The notes: generated from the sequence alone by a model not told the origin. 64,000 nt of DNA from Methanospirillum hungatei (GCF_019263745.1 NZ_CP077107.1:1-64000), one strand, 5' to 3'; shown: positions 49,716-59,937, counted from the first letter of the stretch. Translations and numbers: made by a program.

Positions 49716-50555
49716 GTGTATATAATCGAAAAATCTCTCAAATTATCCGAAAATGTCTATGAGATATGGGTGAACGCTCCCCATGTGACCCGGAATGCCA
49801 AGGCCGGTCAGTTCGTTATCATACGGACTGATGAGAATGGTGAGCGGATTCCCCTGACAATCTCAAAGATTTCCGGAGATCTGGTCAGAATCATCTTCAT
49901 GGCGGTTGGAAAAACCACGCATGCCCTTGCTGCAGTTCCTGCCGGAGGTGCCATCAGCGATATTGCCGGACCACTAGGATGCCCAAGTGAGGTAAAGAAA
50001 TTCGGAACCTGTGTGCTGGTTGGCGGCGGTGTTGGTATTGCATCAACTCCTGTAATCGCACAGGCCTTAAAAGAGGCAGGCAACCGGGTTATTGGTATTC
50101 TTGGAGCCCGGAATGCTGATTTTCTTATCCTTGAAGACGAGATGGCAGAGATCTGTGACAAACTTCTGATTGCAACTGATGACGGGTCAAAAGGTCATCA
50201 CGGATTTGCAGCCGACCTTTTGAAACAGGTTATTGCTGAAGAGAAGGTTGATGCGGTCTGGATCATCGGTCCGACCATCATGATGAAAGTCACGTCCAAT
50301 GTGACCCGTGAACCGAAGATAAAGACCTTTGTCTCGCTCAATCCCATTATGGTCGATGGAACCGGTATGTGTGGTTCCTGTCGGTGCGTCGTTGACGGAA
50401 AGACAAAGTTTGCTTGCGTGGACGGTCCTGAATTTGATGCTCACCAGGTTGACTTTGACAACCTGATGCAACGGCAGCGGTATTACATGGAACATGAGAA
50501 GGAAGCCCTTGCACAATGGAAAGAACACCAGTGTTCCTGCGGAGGGCAGCATTAA
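49716..50555 (+). CDS. NfnA/SudB-type FAD and [2Fe-2S] subunit
   Basis: 279 residues. Small subunit of a ferredoxin:NADP oxidoreductase or transhydrogenase (NfnAB, also called sulfide dehydrogenase). FAD strand IPLTISKI, NAD loop CVLVGGGVGIASTPV and ATDDGSKGHHGFAADLL are present, and the C-terminus has MCGSCRCVVDGKTKFACVDGPEF for the 2Fe-2S cluster. It is a homologue of PyrK (3281-4042). It starts with GTG. The next gene begins directly after its stop. Confidence 0.88.
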   Translation: MYIIEKSLKLSENVYEIWVNAPHVTRNAKAGQFVIIRTDENGERIPLTISKISGDLVRIIFMAVGKTTHALAAVPAGGAISDIAGPLGCPSEVKKFGTCVLVGGGVGIASTPVIAQALKEAGNRVIGILGARNADFLILEDEMAEICDKLLIATDDGSKGHHGFAADLLKQVIAEEKVDAVWIIGPTIMMKVTSNVTREPKIKTFVSLNPIMVDGTGMCGSCRCVVDGKTKFACVDGPEFDAHQVDFDNLMQRQRYYMEHEKEALAQWKEHQCSCGGQH

Positions 50556-51899
50556 ATGGGAGATAGAAGCGTTGCTGATCGCCTGAAGGACTTTGGTGAA
50601 GTTGACAACGGTCTCTCCCCCGAGGAGGCCATAGAAGAAGCAAGCCGATGTCTCCAGTGTAAAAAACCTGCATGTGTAGATGGATGCCCGGTAAATATTG
50701 ACATACCCGCTTTTGTGGCTTTTATCGCAAAAGGAGAGTTCTTGAAGGCGGCAGAAAGTATCAGACAGCAGAACCTTCTTCCGGCTATCTGTGGGCGTGT
50801 CTGTCCACAGGAAACACAGTGCGAGGCTCTGTGTATCCTTGGAAAGAAAGATACCCCGATCCGGATTGGTCAGCTTGAACGATTTGCAGCCGACCAGGAA
50901 CGGGCAAAGGGCCTTACTGTCCCGGCTCGAAAGACTGCAACAGGAAAGCGGGTCGCTGTCATCGGTTCAGGACCGGCAGGTATTGTTGCAGCCGGAGAAC
51001 TTGCAAAAGATGGTCATGATGTCATCCTGTACGAGTCACTTCATGCACCAGGCGGTGTCCTTACCTATGGAATCCCCTCATTCCGTCTGCCCAAAGACGT
51101 GGTCAAAGCAGAGATTGATCTCATCCTTGCGATGGGTGTTGATCTCCGCCTGAACCATCTGGTCGGAAGAACCGTCTCACATCAGGAACTAGAAGGGTAT
51201 GATGCCATTCTTCTTGGAACCGGTGCAGGTCTTCCATACTTTATGGGAATTCCGGGTGAAAATTTGAGCGGTGTCTATTCTGCAAACGAATTCCTGACCC
51301 GGATCAATCTCATGCATGCCGAGCGGTTCCCTGAGTTTGATACCCCGGTTGCAAGAATGAGCCGGGTAGTTGTTGTCGGTGGCGGAAATGTAGCCATGGA
51401 TGCAGCCCGTACCGCACGACGGATGGGTGCAAAAGTAACCCTTGTCTACCGGAGACGTGAAGAAGACCTTCCTGCCCGTGCAGCTGAAGTCCATCATGCA
51501 CAAGAAGAGGGCATTGAGTTTATCACCTGTGCAAATCCTGTTCGAATCCTGGGTGACCAGGCTGTTACCGGTATTGAATGTATCCGGATGCATATGTGTA
51601 ATCTTGATGAAAGTGGTCGACCTGTTCCAGAACCAATAGATAACGACACCTTTACCCTTGACTGTGATGTTGTCATTCAGGCTATCGGCCAGGGCCCGAA
51701 CCCGGTCCTTGTCAGCCAGATCCCGGATCTTGATAAGGGTAAGGCAGGCAACGTTGTCACCGGAGAAGATGGCAGAACCTCTCATCCGAAGATCTTTGCA
51801 GCCGGTGATGTCACAACTGGAGCGGCAACGGTCATCATGGCGATGGGTGGTGCAAAACAGGCAGCCCGTTCTATCAGCGAGATGCTTGGATCCCGGTAA
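50556..51899 (+). CDS. NfnB/SudA-type (GltD-like) flavin and [4Fe-4S] subunit
   Basis: 447 residues. It has an N-terminal Fe-S domain (CLQCKKPACVDGCPVNIDIPAF near residue 33, and CGRVCPQETQCEALC near 78), an FAD loop GSGPAGIVAAGELAKDGHDV near 133 and an NADPH loop GGGNVAMDAARTARRMGAKV near 275, ending in AAGDVTTGAATVIMAMGGAKQAA. It is often annotated as glutamate synthase small chain, but pairing with the 279-residue subunit points to NfnAB, which couples NADPH, NADH and ferredoxin. Electron bifurcation is known for this family but not shown here. Confidence 0.88.
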   Translation: MGDRSVADRLKDFGEVDNGLSPEEAIEEASRCLQCKKPACVDGCPVNIDIPAFVAFIAKGEFLKAAESIRQQNLLPAICGRVCPQETQCEALCILGKKDTPIRIGQLERFAADQERAKGLTVPARKTATGKRVAVIGSGPAGIVAAGELAKDGHDVILYESLHAPGGVLTYGIPSFRLPKDVVKAEIDLILAMGVDLRLNHLVGRTVSHQELEGYDAILLGTGAGLPYFMGIPGENLSGVYSANEFLTRINLMHAERFPEFDTPVARMSRVVVVGGGNVAMDAARTARRMGAKVTLVYRRREEDLPARAAEVHHAQEEGIEFITCANPVRILGDQAVTGIECIRMHMCNLDESGRPVPEPIDNDTFTLDCDVVIQAIGQGPNPVLVSQIPDLDKGKAGNVVTGEDGRTSHPKIFAAGDVTTGAATVIMAMGGAKQAARSISEMLGSR

Positions 51900-51902
51900 C
51901 TG

Positions 51903-52358
51903 ATGACTACTGTATTATTTCCTGAGCAACTGGAGCGGATCACGGGATATTCTTTCAGGGATAAATCCCTCCTGCTCCGGGCACTCACGAGGCTTGCCTA
52001 CAGTAAGGAGCAGGGTCTTTCGGAAGATTCCCATCTTGATGCCCTGGCAACACTTGGAGATGCTGTTATTGAACTCATTATCCTGGCCCGGCTGGTTAAG
52101 GGTGGTGAGCATGACAAGGGGGCGGTATCCCTCAAGAAGATGGATCTTGTCAATATGTCGGTGCTTCGGGATGCTGCCCGTTCCATTCATCTTGAGCAAT
52201 ATGTAAGATGGGGTAAGGGTGAAGCTCGGATGCATGTCTGGACATCAGGCCGTGTTCTTGCGGAGTGTATGGAAGCGTTTGCCGGTGCTCTGTTCCTGGA
52301 TGGCGGTATTGATGCTGCCGAAGAGGTGCTGGAGCGGCTTTCCCTCCTCCCCGAATAG
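51903..52358 (+). CDS. RNase III-like protein with an altered active site
   Basis: 151 residues, a single RNase III domain with no double-stranded RNA-binding domain. The signature reads LDALATLGDAVIELI (about residue 45), where active enzymes have a Glu at the second Ala position (the E41 equivalent of E. coli). The second metal site reads ECMEAFAGALFLDGG near 122, with Glu for the usual Asp at the first position. The LGD Asp and the final Glu are kept. Reduced or changed catalysis is possible. It follows the Nfn pair after 3 nt. Confidence 0.8.
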   Translation: MTTVLFPEQLERITGYSFRDKSLLLRALTRLAYSKEQGLSEDSHLDALATLGDAVIELIILARLVKGGEHDKGAVSLKKMDLVNMSVLRDAARSIHLEQYVRWGKGEARMHVWTSGRVLAECMEAFAGALFLDGGIDAAEEVLERLSLLPE

Positions 52359-52424
52359 ATAACGCGAAAGAAGATATAGTACTAAAAGTAATATCTGCAG
52401 GAATTTTCGCCACGGAGAGAGAAG

Positions 52425-53438
52425 ATGGATAAAAAACAGAAGAAATGGATTTATCTCTCTCTGGCATTCTCCATGGCAATCCTCGTCTTTATCCTTGCAT
52501 CCACTTTTAACGAGGATACCCTTCAATATCTCACCCATATCAATATCTGGTTTTTACTCATCGCAATCGGGCTTCGGTTTGTCTCATTCTCTCTCTGGGC
52601 AGCCCGAATAAAGGTCATGGCAGCATCCCTCGGTTACCAGGTAAGATACGGTCATTGTTACAATATGGTGGTTGCGAACTTGCTTATTGGTGCGATCACC
52701 CCTGGTCAGGCCGGAGGAGAACCGGTTCGGATTCATGAGCTCTATAAAGCCGATATGCCGCTTGGTGACGCGACCGCGGTTGTCATCATGGAACGAGTGC
52801 TCGATGCCGTGATCCTCGTAGCACTCACGGTTTTCAGCCTCCTGGTGATGGGCAAGGTCATCTGGGACATGGGAGAGGGTATTGTCTTTGTGATATTCTT
52901 CTCTCTGGCACTTCTCATCCTGTTTGTTGCCGCTTTGTTCTTTGCAGCACGAAAACCGGAATCCGCTAAAGATAAGGTTATGCGTCTCCTGCACTGGATT
53001 GAGGCAAAGATGAAGACACCGGGGATTCACCGGATCATTGCCAGCACTGATGTTGAGTTTGATAATTTCTGTTCCGGTATTACCGCATTTACCAGCCATG
53101 GAAAGAAAGGTATCATCCAGGGATCAGTATTTTCCGTTCTCTTCTGGTTTTCCGAGTTTATTGTTGCATCGGTTATACTTATGGGGCTTGGCCTTCCCCC
53201 GTCAATATCTGAATCCATATTAAGTCAGATAATTATCGCTCTAATCAGTATGATTCCTTTAACTCCCGGTGCATCAGGTATAGCAGAGCTCTCAGCAACT
53301 TCGCTCTATGCATTATTTGTTCCGACTGCTGTCCTTGGAGTGTTTATAATCCTCTGGAGGCTGATTATGTTTTATCTGAATATCGTGTTTGGCGTTATCG
53401 CAACCGTTTTAATATTTAAAAGGGAAATCTCGGCTTGA
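52425..53438 (+). CDS. UPF0104/AglD-like flippase-type membrane protein
   Basis: 337 residues with about eight membrane helices. Family features are WFLLIAIGLRFVSFSLWAARIKVMAASLG near the N-terminus, NLLIGAITPGQAGGEPVRIHELYKADMPLGDATAVVIMERVLD near 90, and a late MIPLTPGASGIAELSATSLYALF. The family (lysylphosphatidylglycerol synthase membrane region) includes proteins for lipid or glycolipid transfer in archaeal glycosylation. The exact substrate is unknown. The 250 bp that follow hold no gene. Confidence 0.85.
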   Translation: MDKKQKKWIYLSLAFSMAILVFILASTFNEDTLQYLTHINIWFLLIAIGLRFVSFSLWAARIKVMAASLGYQVRYGHCYNMVVANLLIGAITPGQAGGEPVRIHELYKADMPLGDATAVVIMERVLDAVILVALTVFSLLVMGKVIWDMGEGIVFVIFFSLALLILFVAALFFAARKPESAKDKVMRLLHWIEAKMKTPGIHRIIASTDVEFDNFCSGITAFTSHGKKGIIQGSVFSVLFWFSEFIVASVILMGLGLPPSISESILSQIIIALISMIPLTPGASGIAELSATSLYALFVPTAVLGVFIILWRLIMFYLNIVFGVIATVLIFKREISA

Positions 53439-53693
53439 GAATTCGTCAGTGAGTCTTTAACGGGTTGCTTCTATCATTAATTCACTACCCTTTTCAGTAA
53501 CCGTTAGATTTTCCTTGGGGGCCTTAAACTACCTAACATTCTCACCTCCAAAAAAAGTCACATCTCAATTCTTATTCTATGTTTCTTAATTTTCGTATTG
53601 CATCATATCATAGGTAAATTCTATCTTCCGGGTGGGGGGTTCAGCAGGATTCAATGTTAACAATTCTAAGCTTTTACAAAGGACAGCTGTTCA

Positions 53694-53861
53694 TCACCGG
53701 GCTGTTGTGCCCTTTACATCAAGATACAACGTAATTGCCTCACGTATTCTCATAAGGAGATTGTCAAGACTTTGTGCCTGAGTATGACACCCGGGGAGAG
53801 ATGGAACGGTTGCAACAAACCAATCATCTTCATCTTTTTCAATAATGACATTGAATTGCAT
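53694..53861 (-). CDS. Short HicB-like protein
   Basis: 55 residues. The sequence MQFNVIIEKDEDDWFVATVP, then SLPGCHTQAQSLDNLLMRIREAITLYL, is the HicB N-terminal fold. GGAGAGAT precedes the ATG. No HicA-like frame is next to it, so it is an orphan, one of two HicB-like genes in the window. It lies in a small TA-rich patch with HepT/MntA. The region from 53439 to 53693 shows no recognisable gene. Confidence 0.8.
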   Translation of the reverse strand: MQFNVIIEKDEDDWFVATVPSLPGCHTQAQSLDNLLMRIREAITLYLDVKGTTAR

Positions 53862-53998
53862 TATCTCTCCTATATGTTTATTCTGCTACTCTATCCATTA
53901 TTTACTGGTTTTTGGTTTTACTGGTGAGTGAAAAATTTTAGGATCCACCCCTTTCCTTGGGCAGTCATACTGGGATTAAATCATCTGAAGTGGATTGT

Positions 53999-54343
53999 TT
54001 ACTTTCTGTTCAATTCATCCAGCATGGACTGAACAATGGGCTTTAACTCTGTGATATCATGGGTTGCAGTTTTGTAGATCAACCTGACATCAGCTCTGAA
54101 GTAGGCATGAATAAGAACGTTCCGCATCCCTGCTATCTCATCCCAGGGGATTTCCTGATGTCTTTCCTTCATCGCATAAGGAATCTGCTTTGCAGCTTCA
54201 CCAATAATCATAATCTGATCACGAACAGCACTCAGGGTTTTGTCATCATCAGCAAAATCTTCCAGTGATAAAGACCCAATGAACCGGTCTATCCTAATGC
54301 AGGCATCGAGGATTTCCTGAAGGTAAAGATGAGGATCTCTCAT
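53999..54343 (-). CDS. hepT: HepT-like HEPN-domain toxin (DUF86)
   Basis: 114 residues, all helical. It carries the RX4HXY motif as RNVLIHAYF near residue 82, the RNase site of HEPN toxins and also the place where MntA adenylylates the Tyr. It overlaps the upstream nucleotidyltransferase gene by 4 nt (ATGA), the classic HepT/MntA order of antitoxin first. Both are intact. Confidence 0.88.
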   Translation of the reverse strand: MRDPHLYLQEILDACIRIDRFIGSLSLEDFADDDKTLSAVRDQIMIIGEAAKQIPYAMKERHQEIPWDEIAGMRNVLIHAYFRADVRLIYKTATHDITELKPIVQSMLDELNRK

Positions 54344-54633
54344 ATATACACAACTTCTGATAGAATAGGCGTCCTGAGTTCTGCCCGGATTGCACGTTCC
54401 GGAACAACATCGACAGACTGTCCGAATATTTTCTCAAGATAAATTTTCAGACCTGAGTGATCAAGAAGGCTGGCATCATCGTTGAAATCAACCAGAATGT
54501 CGATATCACTTCCCGGCCCGGCATCGTCCCGAATGACCGAGCCAAAGATGCCAATCCGGGTGATATGATATTTCTGGATGATATAAGATCGTTTCTCTTT
54601 CAAAACCGAGATGACCTCTTCCTTCTTTTTCAT
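54340..54633 (-). CDS. mntA: MntA-like nucleotidyltransferase antitoxin
   Basis: 97 residues. The minimal nucleotidyltransferase motif is [23 protein letters not shown] (GS followed by DID) near residue 30. It adenylylates and so silences HepT in studied systems. ATG 54633 is preferred; an in-frame ATG at 54678 adds 15 basic residues that are not typical. Confidence 0.87.
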   Translation of the reverse strand: MKKKEEVISVLKEKRSYIIQKYHITRIGIFGSVIRDDAGPGSDIDILVDFNDDASLLDHSGLKIYLEKIFGQSVDVVPERAIRAELRTPILSEVVYI

Positions 54634-54812
54634 GGTAATCCCCCTATATTCCCGGTTACTAGGGAATTTTTTTCTCATCCTAAAATGTTTTGTAATCTCT
54701 CTTGGGTTTTTTCACATAAAAACACATGGATGATTCAGGCAGTAGAATAGATTTTGTCTGAATAAATGAATATTTTGGGCGGGTATTGATCCAAGAAGGG
54801 CTGATTATTACC

Positions 54813-54856
54813 TTAAACCAGCAATAATTTTTTTGACTGGTTTAATCCATTAAACC
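54813..54856. repeat. Competing hairpins between argF and mntA
   Basis: TTAAACCAG (54813-54821) pairs with CTGGTTTAA (54837-54845), and the latter also forms GGTTTAAT-CC-ATTAAACC (54839-54856), so the two hairpins exclude each other. The segment follows the argF stop on the minus strand and may act as its terminator. The rest of 54679-54918 holds no gene. Confidence 0.5.
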
Positions 54857-54918
54857 TCTGTTTCTCCATTTGAGGTTCATAAAGTATGATGAGATATTAT
54901 CTCGAAAAAATAAAGTAT

Positions 54919-55827
54919 TTAAGCCAATAGCCTGACCAGAAGAGCTTTCTGCACATGGAGCCTGTTTTCAGCCTGGTCCCAGACTGCACTTACCTTACTG
55001 TCGATTACATCATCGGTAATCTCCCAGTTCCGGTGTGCCGGGAGACAATGCATCACTATTGCCCCTGGTTTTGCACAGGCCATGAGTTCGGCATTTACCT
55101 GGTACGGCATAAATATCTGTCTTCTCCGGTCGATCTCCTCTTCCTGCCCCATGGAGATCCAGGTATCGGTCATGATTACATCAGCACCAGTGGCTGCTTC
55201 CCGTGGGTCGTTCACAATCCTGACCTTTGCTCCCATCCGGATAGCATCTCTAACAACGTCATCTTTTGGAGCAAATTCTGGTGGTGAAGCGACAACGACC
55301 TCCATACCAGTAAGGATGGTGCTCAGGATAAGTGATGTGCAGACATTATTCCCATCACCAATCCAGGCAACCCTAACCCCCTCGGTCCGAAAGAGCCATT
55401 CCTCTATGGTCATGATGTCGGCCAGGATTTGACAAGGATGTTCCCGATCTGAAAGGCCATTAATAACCGGAATATCAGCATGAGCAGCTAGCTCAAGTAC
55501 TTCATCATGCCGGTTTGCCCGGATCATGATGGCAGACACAAACCTGGACATCACACGGGCTGTATCACGAATTGCTTCTCCTCGCCCAAGTTGCATATCT
55601 TTTGGATTGAGGAAAAGAGCATGACCCCCTAGTTCAAACATGCCTGCTTCAAAGGATATTCTGGTTCTTGTTGAGGATTTTTCAAATATCATCCCCAGAG
55701 TTTTATGGGCTAAAACGGGTGTATGTACACCCATCCTTCGTTCTTCTTTGAGTTTTCGGGCATGAGCGATTAGATTAGAAAGTTCTTCACGGGAGATATC
55801 CAGAATTGATATGAAATCTTTCTTCAT
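54919..55827 (-). CDS. argF: Ornithine carbamoyltransferase
   Basis: 302 residues. Makes citrulline from ornithine and carbamoyl phosphate. The phosphate-binding signature STRTRISFE lies near residue 52, HPCQILAD near 130, and the ornithine-binding Cys is in MHCLPAHR near 263. The start overlaps purD by 4 nt (ATGA). Normal length. Confidence 0.97.
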   Translation of the reverse strand: MKKDFISILDISREELSNLIAHARKLKEERRMGVHTPVLAHKTLGMIFEKSSTRTRISFEAGMFELGGHALFLNPKDMQLGRGEAIRDTARVMSRFVSAIMIRANRHDEVLELAAHADIPVINGLSDREHPCQILADIMTIEEWLFRTEGVRVAWIGDGNNVCTSLILSTILTGMEVVVASPPEFAPKDDVVRDAIRMGAKVRIVNDPREAATGADVIMTDTWISMGQEEEIDRRRQIFMPYQVNAELMACAKPGAIVMHCLPAHRNWEITDDVIDSKVSAVWDQAENRLHVQKALLVRLLA

Positions 55828-57122
55828 CGTATCTCCTTCATATGTGAAATTCTCTTGTCAAGGACTTCTCTGGTTCCGATATCACTACGGTGCCTTACCG
55901 GGCCCTGAACAGCAGATGCAGCCTCTTCTGCGATTTTTTCTGCCTCTTCCAGGGTATCACCGATGCCAACAAAGGCCATGGTTCGTGAACTCTGGGTTAC
56001 CAGGTATTCACCGTCTCGGACGACACTTGCATAGTAGCAAAGTGCTTTGTTTTCCGGTCCTGGAGTCAGTTTCCCTCCTGAAACTGGATTATCTGGATAT
56101 CCTTCAGGGACAAGATACTTACAGACCGTTGCCTTCTTCGCAAACTGAACCTCTGCTTTGTCAAGGGTTCCTGCTGTAATTGCCTGAACAAGGGTAGAAA
56201 AATCACTGGTGAGTAACGAAAGAACGTTCATTGCCTCCGGATCCCCAAATCTGGCATTAAATTCGATGACCATCGGCCCTTGTGCTGTGTTCATGAACTG
56301 ACCATACAAGATTCCCACATATGGGGTCCCTTCAGCGGCAAGTGAAACAACAGTCTGTTTCATGATGGCAAATGCCTTGTAGTAATCCTCTTCGGTGACA
56401 AAAGGGAACCGGTGATCAGGAAGCGTATATGATCCCATTCCACCAGTGTTCGGACCGACATCTCCTTCAAAGGCTCGTTTATGATCCTGAACAAGGGGCA
56501 TCGGGACAAGATGATTACCATCGACAAATGCCTGCAGGGTGAACTCTTCTCCGATAAGTCGTTCTTCTATGACGACATCGCCTTTGAGTTCATGAACATA
56601 TCTGCAGGCATCCTCATGGGTCAGGTGTTCACCCATTATCCTGACTCCCTTGCCCCCGGTCAGACCGGATGGTTTTATTGCATATTCTTTTATAGTGGTT
56701 TTTAGGAATTTTTCAGCATCTGTGCCAGAATGGAATATATGGTATTCAGGTAGACCGGGAATATTATATTTTTTCATCAGGTTTCTGCAGAATGATTTGT
56801 CAGTCTCTATTCTTGCTGCTAATTTTGTGGGACCAACACATCTGACTCCTGCTTCCGTAAGTACATCAACAACTCCTGTTTCGAGTGGAGCTTCAGGTCC
56901 GATACATGCAAACAGGATCTGATGCTCGAGACAGAACATTTTCACGCGTTCCGGATCTGTTTCTGAAGCAATCAGCACCTTATATGCCAATTCAGTTATA
57001 CCTGGATTCATCCTGTTCATTACGGAAAATATTCTCGTCTGCGGATTTTTGGATAGGGCCTTTGCAATGGCATGTTCTCTACCTCCGCTTCCGACAACAA
57101 GGATGTTTGTATGTGTATTCAT
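55824..57122 (-). CDS. purD: Phosphoribosylamine-glycine ligase (GAR synthetase)
   Basis: 432 residues. Second step of purine synthesis; ATP-grasp enzyme. [13 protein letters not shown] at the N-terminus, [17 protein letters not shown] near 155, [21 protein letters not shown] near 215, and [15 protein letters not shown] near 285 are all present. It is the first gene of a purD-argF pair. Confidence 0.97.
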   Translation of the reverse strand: MNTHTNILVVGSGGREHAIAKALSKNPQTRIFSVMNRMNPGITELAYKVLIASETDPERVKMFCLEHQILFACIGPEAPLETGVVDVLTEAGVRCVGPTKLAARIETDKSFCRNLMKKYNIPGLPEYHIFHSGTDAEKFLKTTIKEYAIKPSGLTGGKGVRIMGEHLTHEDACRYVHELKGDVVIEERLIGEEFTLQAFVDGNHLVPMPLVQDHKRAFEGDVGPNTGGMGSYTLPDHRFPFVTEEDYYKAFAIMKQTVVSLAAEGTPYVGILYGQFMNTAQGPMVIEFNARFGDPEAMNVLSLLTSDFSTLVQAITAGTLDKAEVQFAKKATVCKYLVPEGYPDNPVSGGKLTPGPENKALCYYASVVRDGEYLVTQSSRTMAFVGIGDTLEEAEKIAEEAASAVQGPVRHRSDIGTREVLDKRISHMKEIR

Positions 57123-57534
57123 TCCTTAACTCCGATGAAATTGTATCATTCTATCAATTTTTAAAAGAATTTTTAGAAAATGCTCAAAAATGGCACTCTC
57201 TCATATGAATGGGTAAAGATCCTGGTCGCTCTGCAAATGAATAACTCTATACTCTTGCAGAGGTGATGAGAAATAATCAGGTGAAGGAGTAAAAAATTGC
57301 CTCCTCTGGTACTAATTGCCATAGATATCGGATCTTAGATTTATATTCTCGTACCAATATGCGGTATACCCCATTAAACCTATCATTTTATTACGATACT
57401 ATGGCCTTGAATGACGAGGAGAGACCCCCTCCATAGTCCCTAAAAATCATCAGTTGAACTATTCATATTCACAGGGTCCGCTTTTAATACGTGGATCATT
57501 GACGGCGGAGAAGTTCAATGATACTTTGTAATGG
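57123..57534. other. Gene-free region with a perfect hairpin
   Basis: 412 bases between divergent genes. The only clear structure is CTCTGCAA (57229-57236) with TTGCAGAG (57255-57262), 8 bp with an 18-nt loop. TATA-like sequence at 57332-57338 and again near 57485 could serve the methyltransferase. No frame in it shows a recognisable family. Confidence 0.4.
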
Positions 57535-58365
57535 TTGTATGACTCACCTTTCTCTCAGATTATGACCTTTCTTGCAACCGGATTTCAGCAGGTGGACCAT
57601 TCAAAGGACCAGAAAAAACTGGTCAGATGTCTGTCAAACATCAGAAATCATCCCTTCTTTCGATCTGTGAAAGAGGAATCATTTCAACTCCTGCAGATAT
57701 CCCCCGGAGATATTATCCTTGAGATAGGGTGCGGACCGCTTGATGATGTGCATATCCTGGCCGAACAGTGTTGCCCGGGAGGGCTGGTTATCGGGTCAGA
57801 TATTAGTTCTTCACTTGTAACTCTTGCAAAAAAGGCGACCCATACACCCAATCTCTCGTTCATCCGGATGGACGGACAATATTCTGCAGTCAGGGAGGGT
57901 GTATGTGATGCTGTCAGGGAAGACCGGGTCCTTCAACATGTCAAAAATCCGGAGCAGGTGATTGATGAGATGTATCGGATCCTGAAACCGGGGGGACGAT
58001 GTGTCCTCTTTGAACCAGACTGGGAGAATTTTATCATCGACGGGATAGATGAAACGGTCACGAGGAGTATACATAACTTCTGGTCAGATCAGTTTGCCTG
58101 TGGTCATGTCGGGAGAAAAATCAGACGATTTTGCCTGAATGCGGGATTTATTGATGTACAGGTCTATCCCCGGACCATGATCATGCATGCATTCAAAGAA
58201 GCAGAGGCAATCTTCACCGTTTCAGAAAATGCAATACGGGCAGCATCTGCCGGACAAGTATCACAAAAGGCAGCGGAAGAGTTTATTGCCTATCTTAGAA
58301 CTATGGATCAAAAAGGTTTATTCTTCGGTTCCTTCACCGGCTACCTGGTTTCCGGAAATAAATGA
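57535..58365 (+). CDS. Class I SAM-dependent methyltransferase, substrate unknown
   Basis: About 276 residues. The Rossmann SAM loop is IILEIGCGPLDDVHIL near residue 62, with VIGSDIS as the acidic end of strand 2 and RMDGQYSAVREGVCDAV as motif II; EQVIDEMYRILKPGGRCVLFEPDW is the typical post-II stretch. It is related to UbiE/Methyltransf_11 types, but the substrate cannot be told. TTG 57535 is the upstream start; ATG 57562 is a plausible alternative and keeps all motifs. Confidence 0.82.
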   Translation: MYDSPFSQIMTFLATGFQQVDHSKDQKKLVRCLSNIRNHPFFRSVKEESFQLLQISPGDIILEIGCGPLDDVHILAEQCCPGGLVIGSDISSSLVTLAKKATHTPNLSFIRMDGQYSAVREGVCDAVREDRVLQHVKNPEQVIDEMYRILKPGGRCVLFEPDWENFIIDGIDETVTRSIHNFWSDQFACGHVGRKIRRFCLNAGFIDVQVYPRTMIMHAFKEAEAIFTVSENAIRAASAGQVSQKAAEEFIAYLRTMDQKGLFFGSFTGYLVSGNK

Positions 58366-58401
58366 GTGCCGGAATGGGCAGAAATCGCCTGGGACTGGGT
58401 G

Positions 58402-59937
58402 TTACACGATAATATCATTCACCTTTGAATTTTTTATTCTCATATAGGCAATCTCGGTATTCCAGGGATTTTTTTCGATAAAGTCAAGAACACTCTTGAT
58501 CTTCTGGTAATTCTCCCGTATCTTTCGTGCATCATTACTCTTTACATCCTTCTCCTTATTTATCAGAAACTGATACTTTTCAGATAGTGAAAAGATACTC
58601 TCCACGACATATGTTGAATAAAGGTGATCTGCTGATATGGACTGTCCATCCTTGCCAATATCCTCCAGGTGAATGACAAATGGATCAGTCCTCCGGTATT
58701 TCTGGGCAATTCCTCCGATAAATGAGGGTCCGTCAGGGTTGATATACATGTAAATACTGTCATTGCTATCCCGGTAAGTTGCTATGGCAGAACTCTGCAG
58801 GGGATCGGTGAGACGGATACCAACTGCTGCATGAGAGAGGCCGGGATATGCAAGGTAGACCACATCATATCCTGCTTCACTGAGCAGACCATATAAAAAC
58901 AGAGCTTTATCATAACTATTCCCGGTTTTATCATGTAATATCTCAACCGGGTACCGGTTTTCAGGACTTTCAGTCAGAGGGATCTGCTGAACAAAATGGA
59001 CAATACATTCCAGTTTTGCCCGCTCATTAATCCGTTTGATATTTGCCTGCCGTCTGACTTCGTCCAAGGTTTCCTTCACAGTCTCCTGTGTAGTTGGATC
59101 AGTAAGAATAGCAGAAAGAACCGGGATCCACTCTTCAGGATTTTTTGTTGAGACATCCGTTGATTGGAAGGAAATCTTTTGTGCACCCAGGTGAACCGAC
59201 CGGTTGATATCAAAGGTAAGCGGCAGCGTATCTCCAGAAGACTGAATGGTGAATGTCCGTTCCACAAATGCGGGGTTAGCTCCTTTTTGTGGGATAACTA
59301 TGAATTTCTCCAAATCGGTTGTGTTCGATAATTCCTGGGATTTTAAAATCCTGATCTTTTTTGTTTCATCAGTAGGAATCTGTAGACTATGCAGGTATTT
59401 CCCCTGTGGAGTAAAGACCTGGACTCGTGCATTGCCGGAATCACAGACATATATGATCTCTTCACCTGACACATTCACTACGCTGATCCCAGCAGGGATG
59501 TCAAACTTCCCGTCCCCATCTCCAAAACCACCCCAGCTGGTCAGGAGAGATCCTTTGTCACTGAGTTTTAATATCCGGTGGGTTGCTGCATCGGAAATGT
59601 AGATATTTCCCTGCTTGTCATGAGTTATTCCGGCGATATCCCAGTACCCAAACGGTTTTGCAACATCCCGGGTAATGATCCTCTGCATTGTCCCATCTGC
59701 CTGAACCAGAAACAGGGCTTTGTCATGGAGATCACTGACTAAAAATGATTCATTAGGTAGGGGTAGTATATGTGACGGCCTGATAAGGTTAGACTGGGTC
59801 ACTGATACCTGCTTTGCCGGTGATGTGTTATTCTGTGTTTGTTCTGGTGCATCTCCGTGAAAAAAAAGTCCAAGGATAATGCCACTCAAGATACCGGCGA
59901 TTAGAAGTATGATAATACCAACCACATGCCGGTTCAT
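58402..59937 (-). CDS. Membrane-anchored NHL-repeat protein with a transglutaminase-like domain
   Basis: 511 residues. One N-terminal membrane helix (VGIIILLIAGILSGIILGLFF) anchors a probably extracellular protein. Residues about 50-190 contain NHL propeller repeats (WDIAGITHDKQGNIYISDAATHRILKLSDKGSLL and IPAGISVVNVSGEEIIYVCDSGNARVQVFTPQGKYLHSL). The C-terminal region (about 310-430) resembles a transglutaminase/protease fold (GNSYDKALFLYGLLSEAGYDVVYLAYPGLSHAAVGI), but the usual Cys is replaced by Ser-Tyr-Asp sequence, so catalysis is doubtful. Confidence 0.75.
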   Translation of the reverse strand: MNRHVVGIIILLIAGILSGIILGLFFHGDAPEQTQNNTSPAKQVSVTQSNLIRPSHILPLPNESFLVSDLHDKALFLVQADGTMQRIITRDVAKPFGYWDIAGITHDKQGNIYISDAATHRILKLSDKGSLLTSWGGFGDGDGKFDIPAGISVVNVSGEEIIYVCDSGNARVQVFTPQGKYLHSLQIPTDETKKIRILKSQELSNTTDLEKFIVIPQKGANPAFVERTFTIQSSGDTLPLTFDINRSVHLGAQKISFQSTDVSTKNPEEWIPVLSAILTDPTTQETVKETLDEVRRQANIKRINERAKLECIVHFVQQIPLTESPENRYPVEILHDKTGNSYDKALFLYGLLSEAGYDVVYLAYPGLSHAAVGIRLTDPLQSSAIATYRDSNDSIYMYINPDGPSFIGGIAQKYRRTDPFVIHLEDIGKDGQSISADHLYSTYVVESIFSLSEKYQFLINKEKDVKSNDARKIRENYQKIKSVLDFIEKNPWNTEIAYMRIKNSKVNDIIV

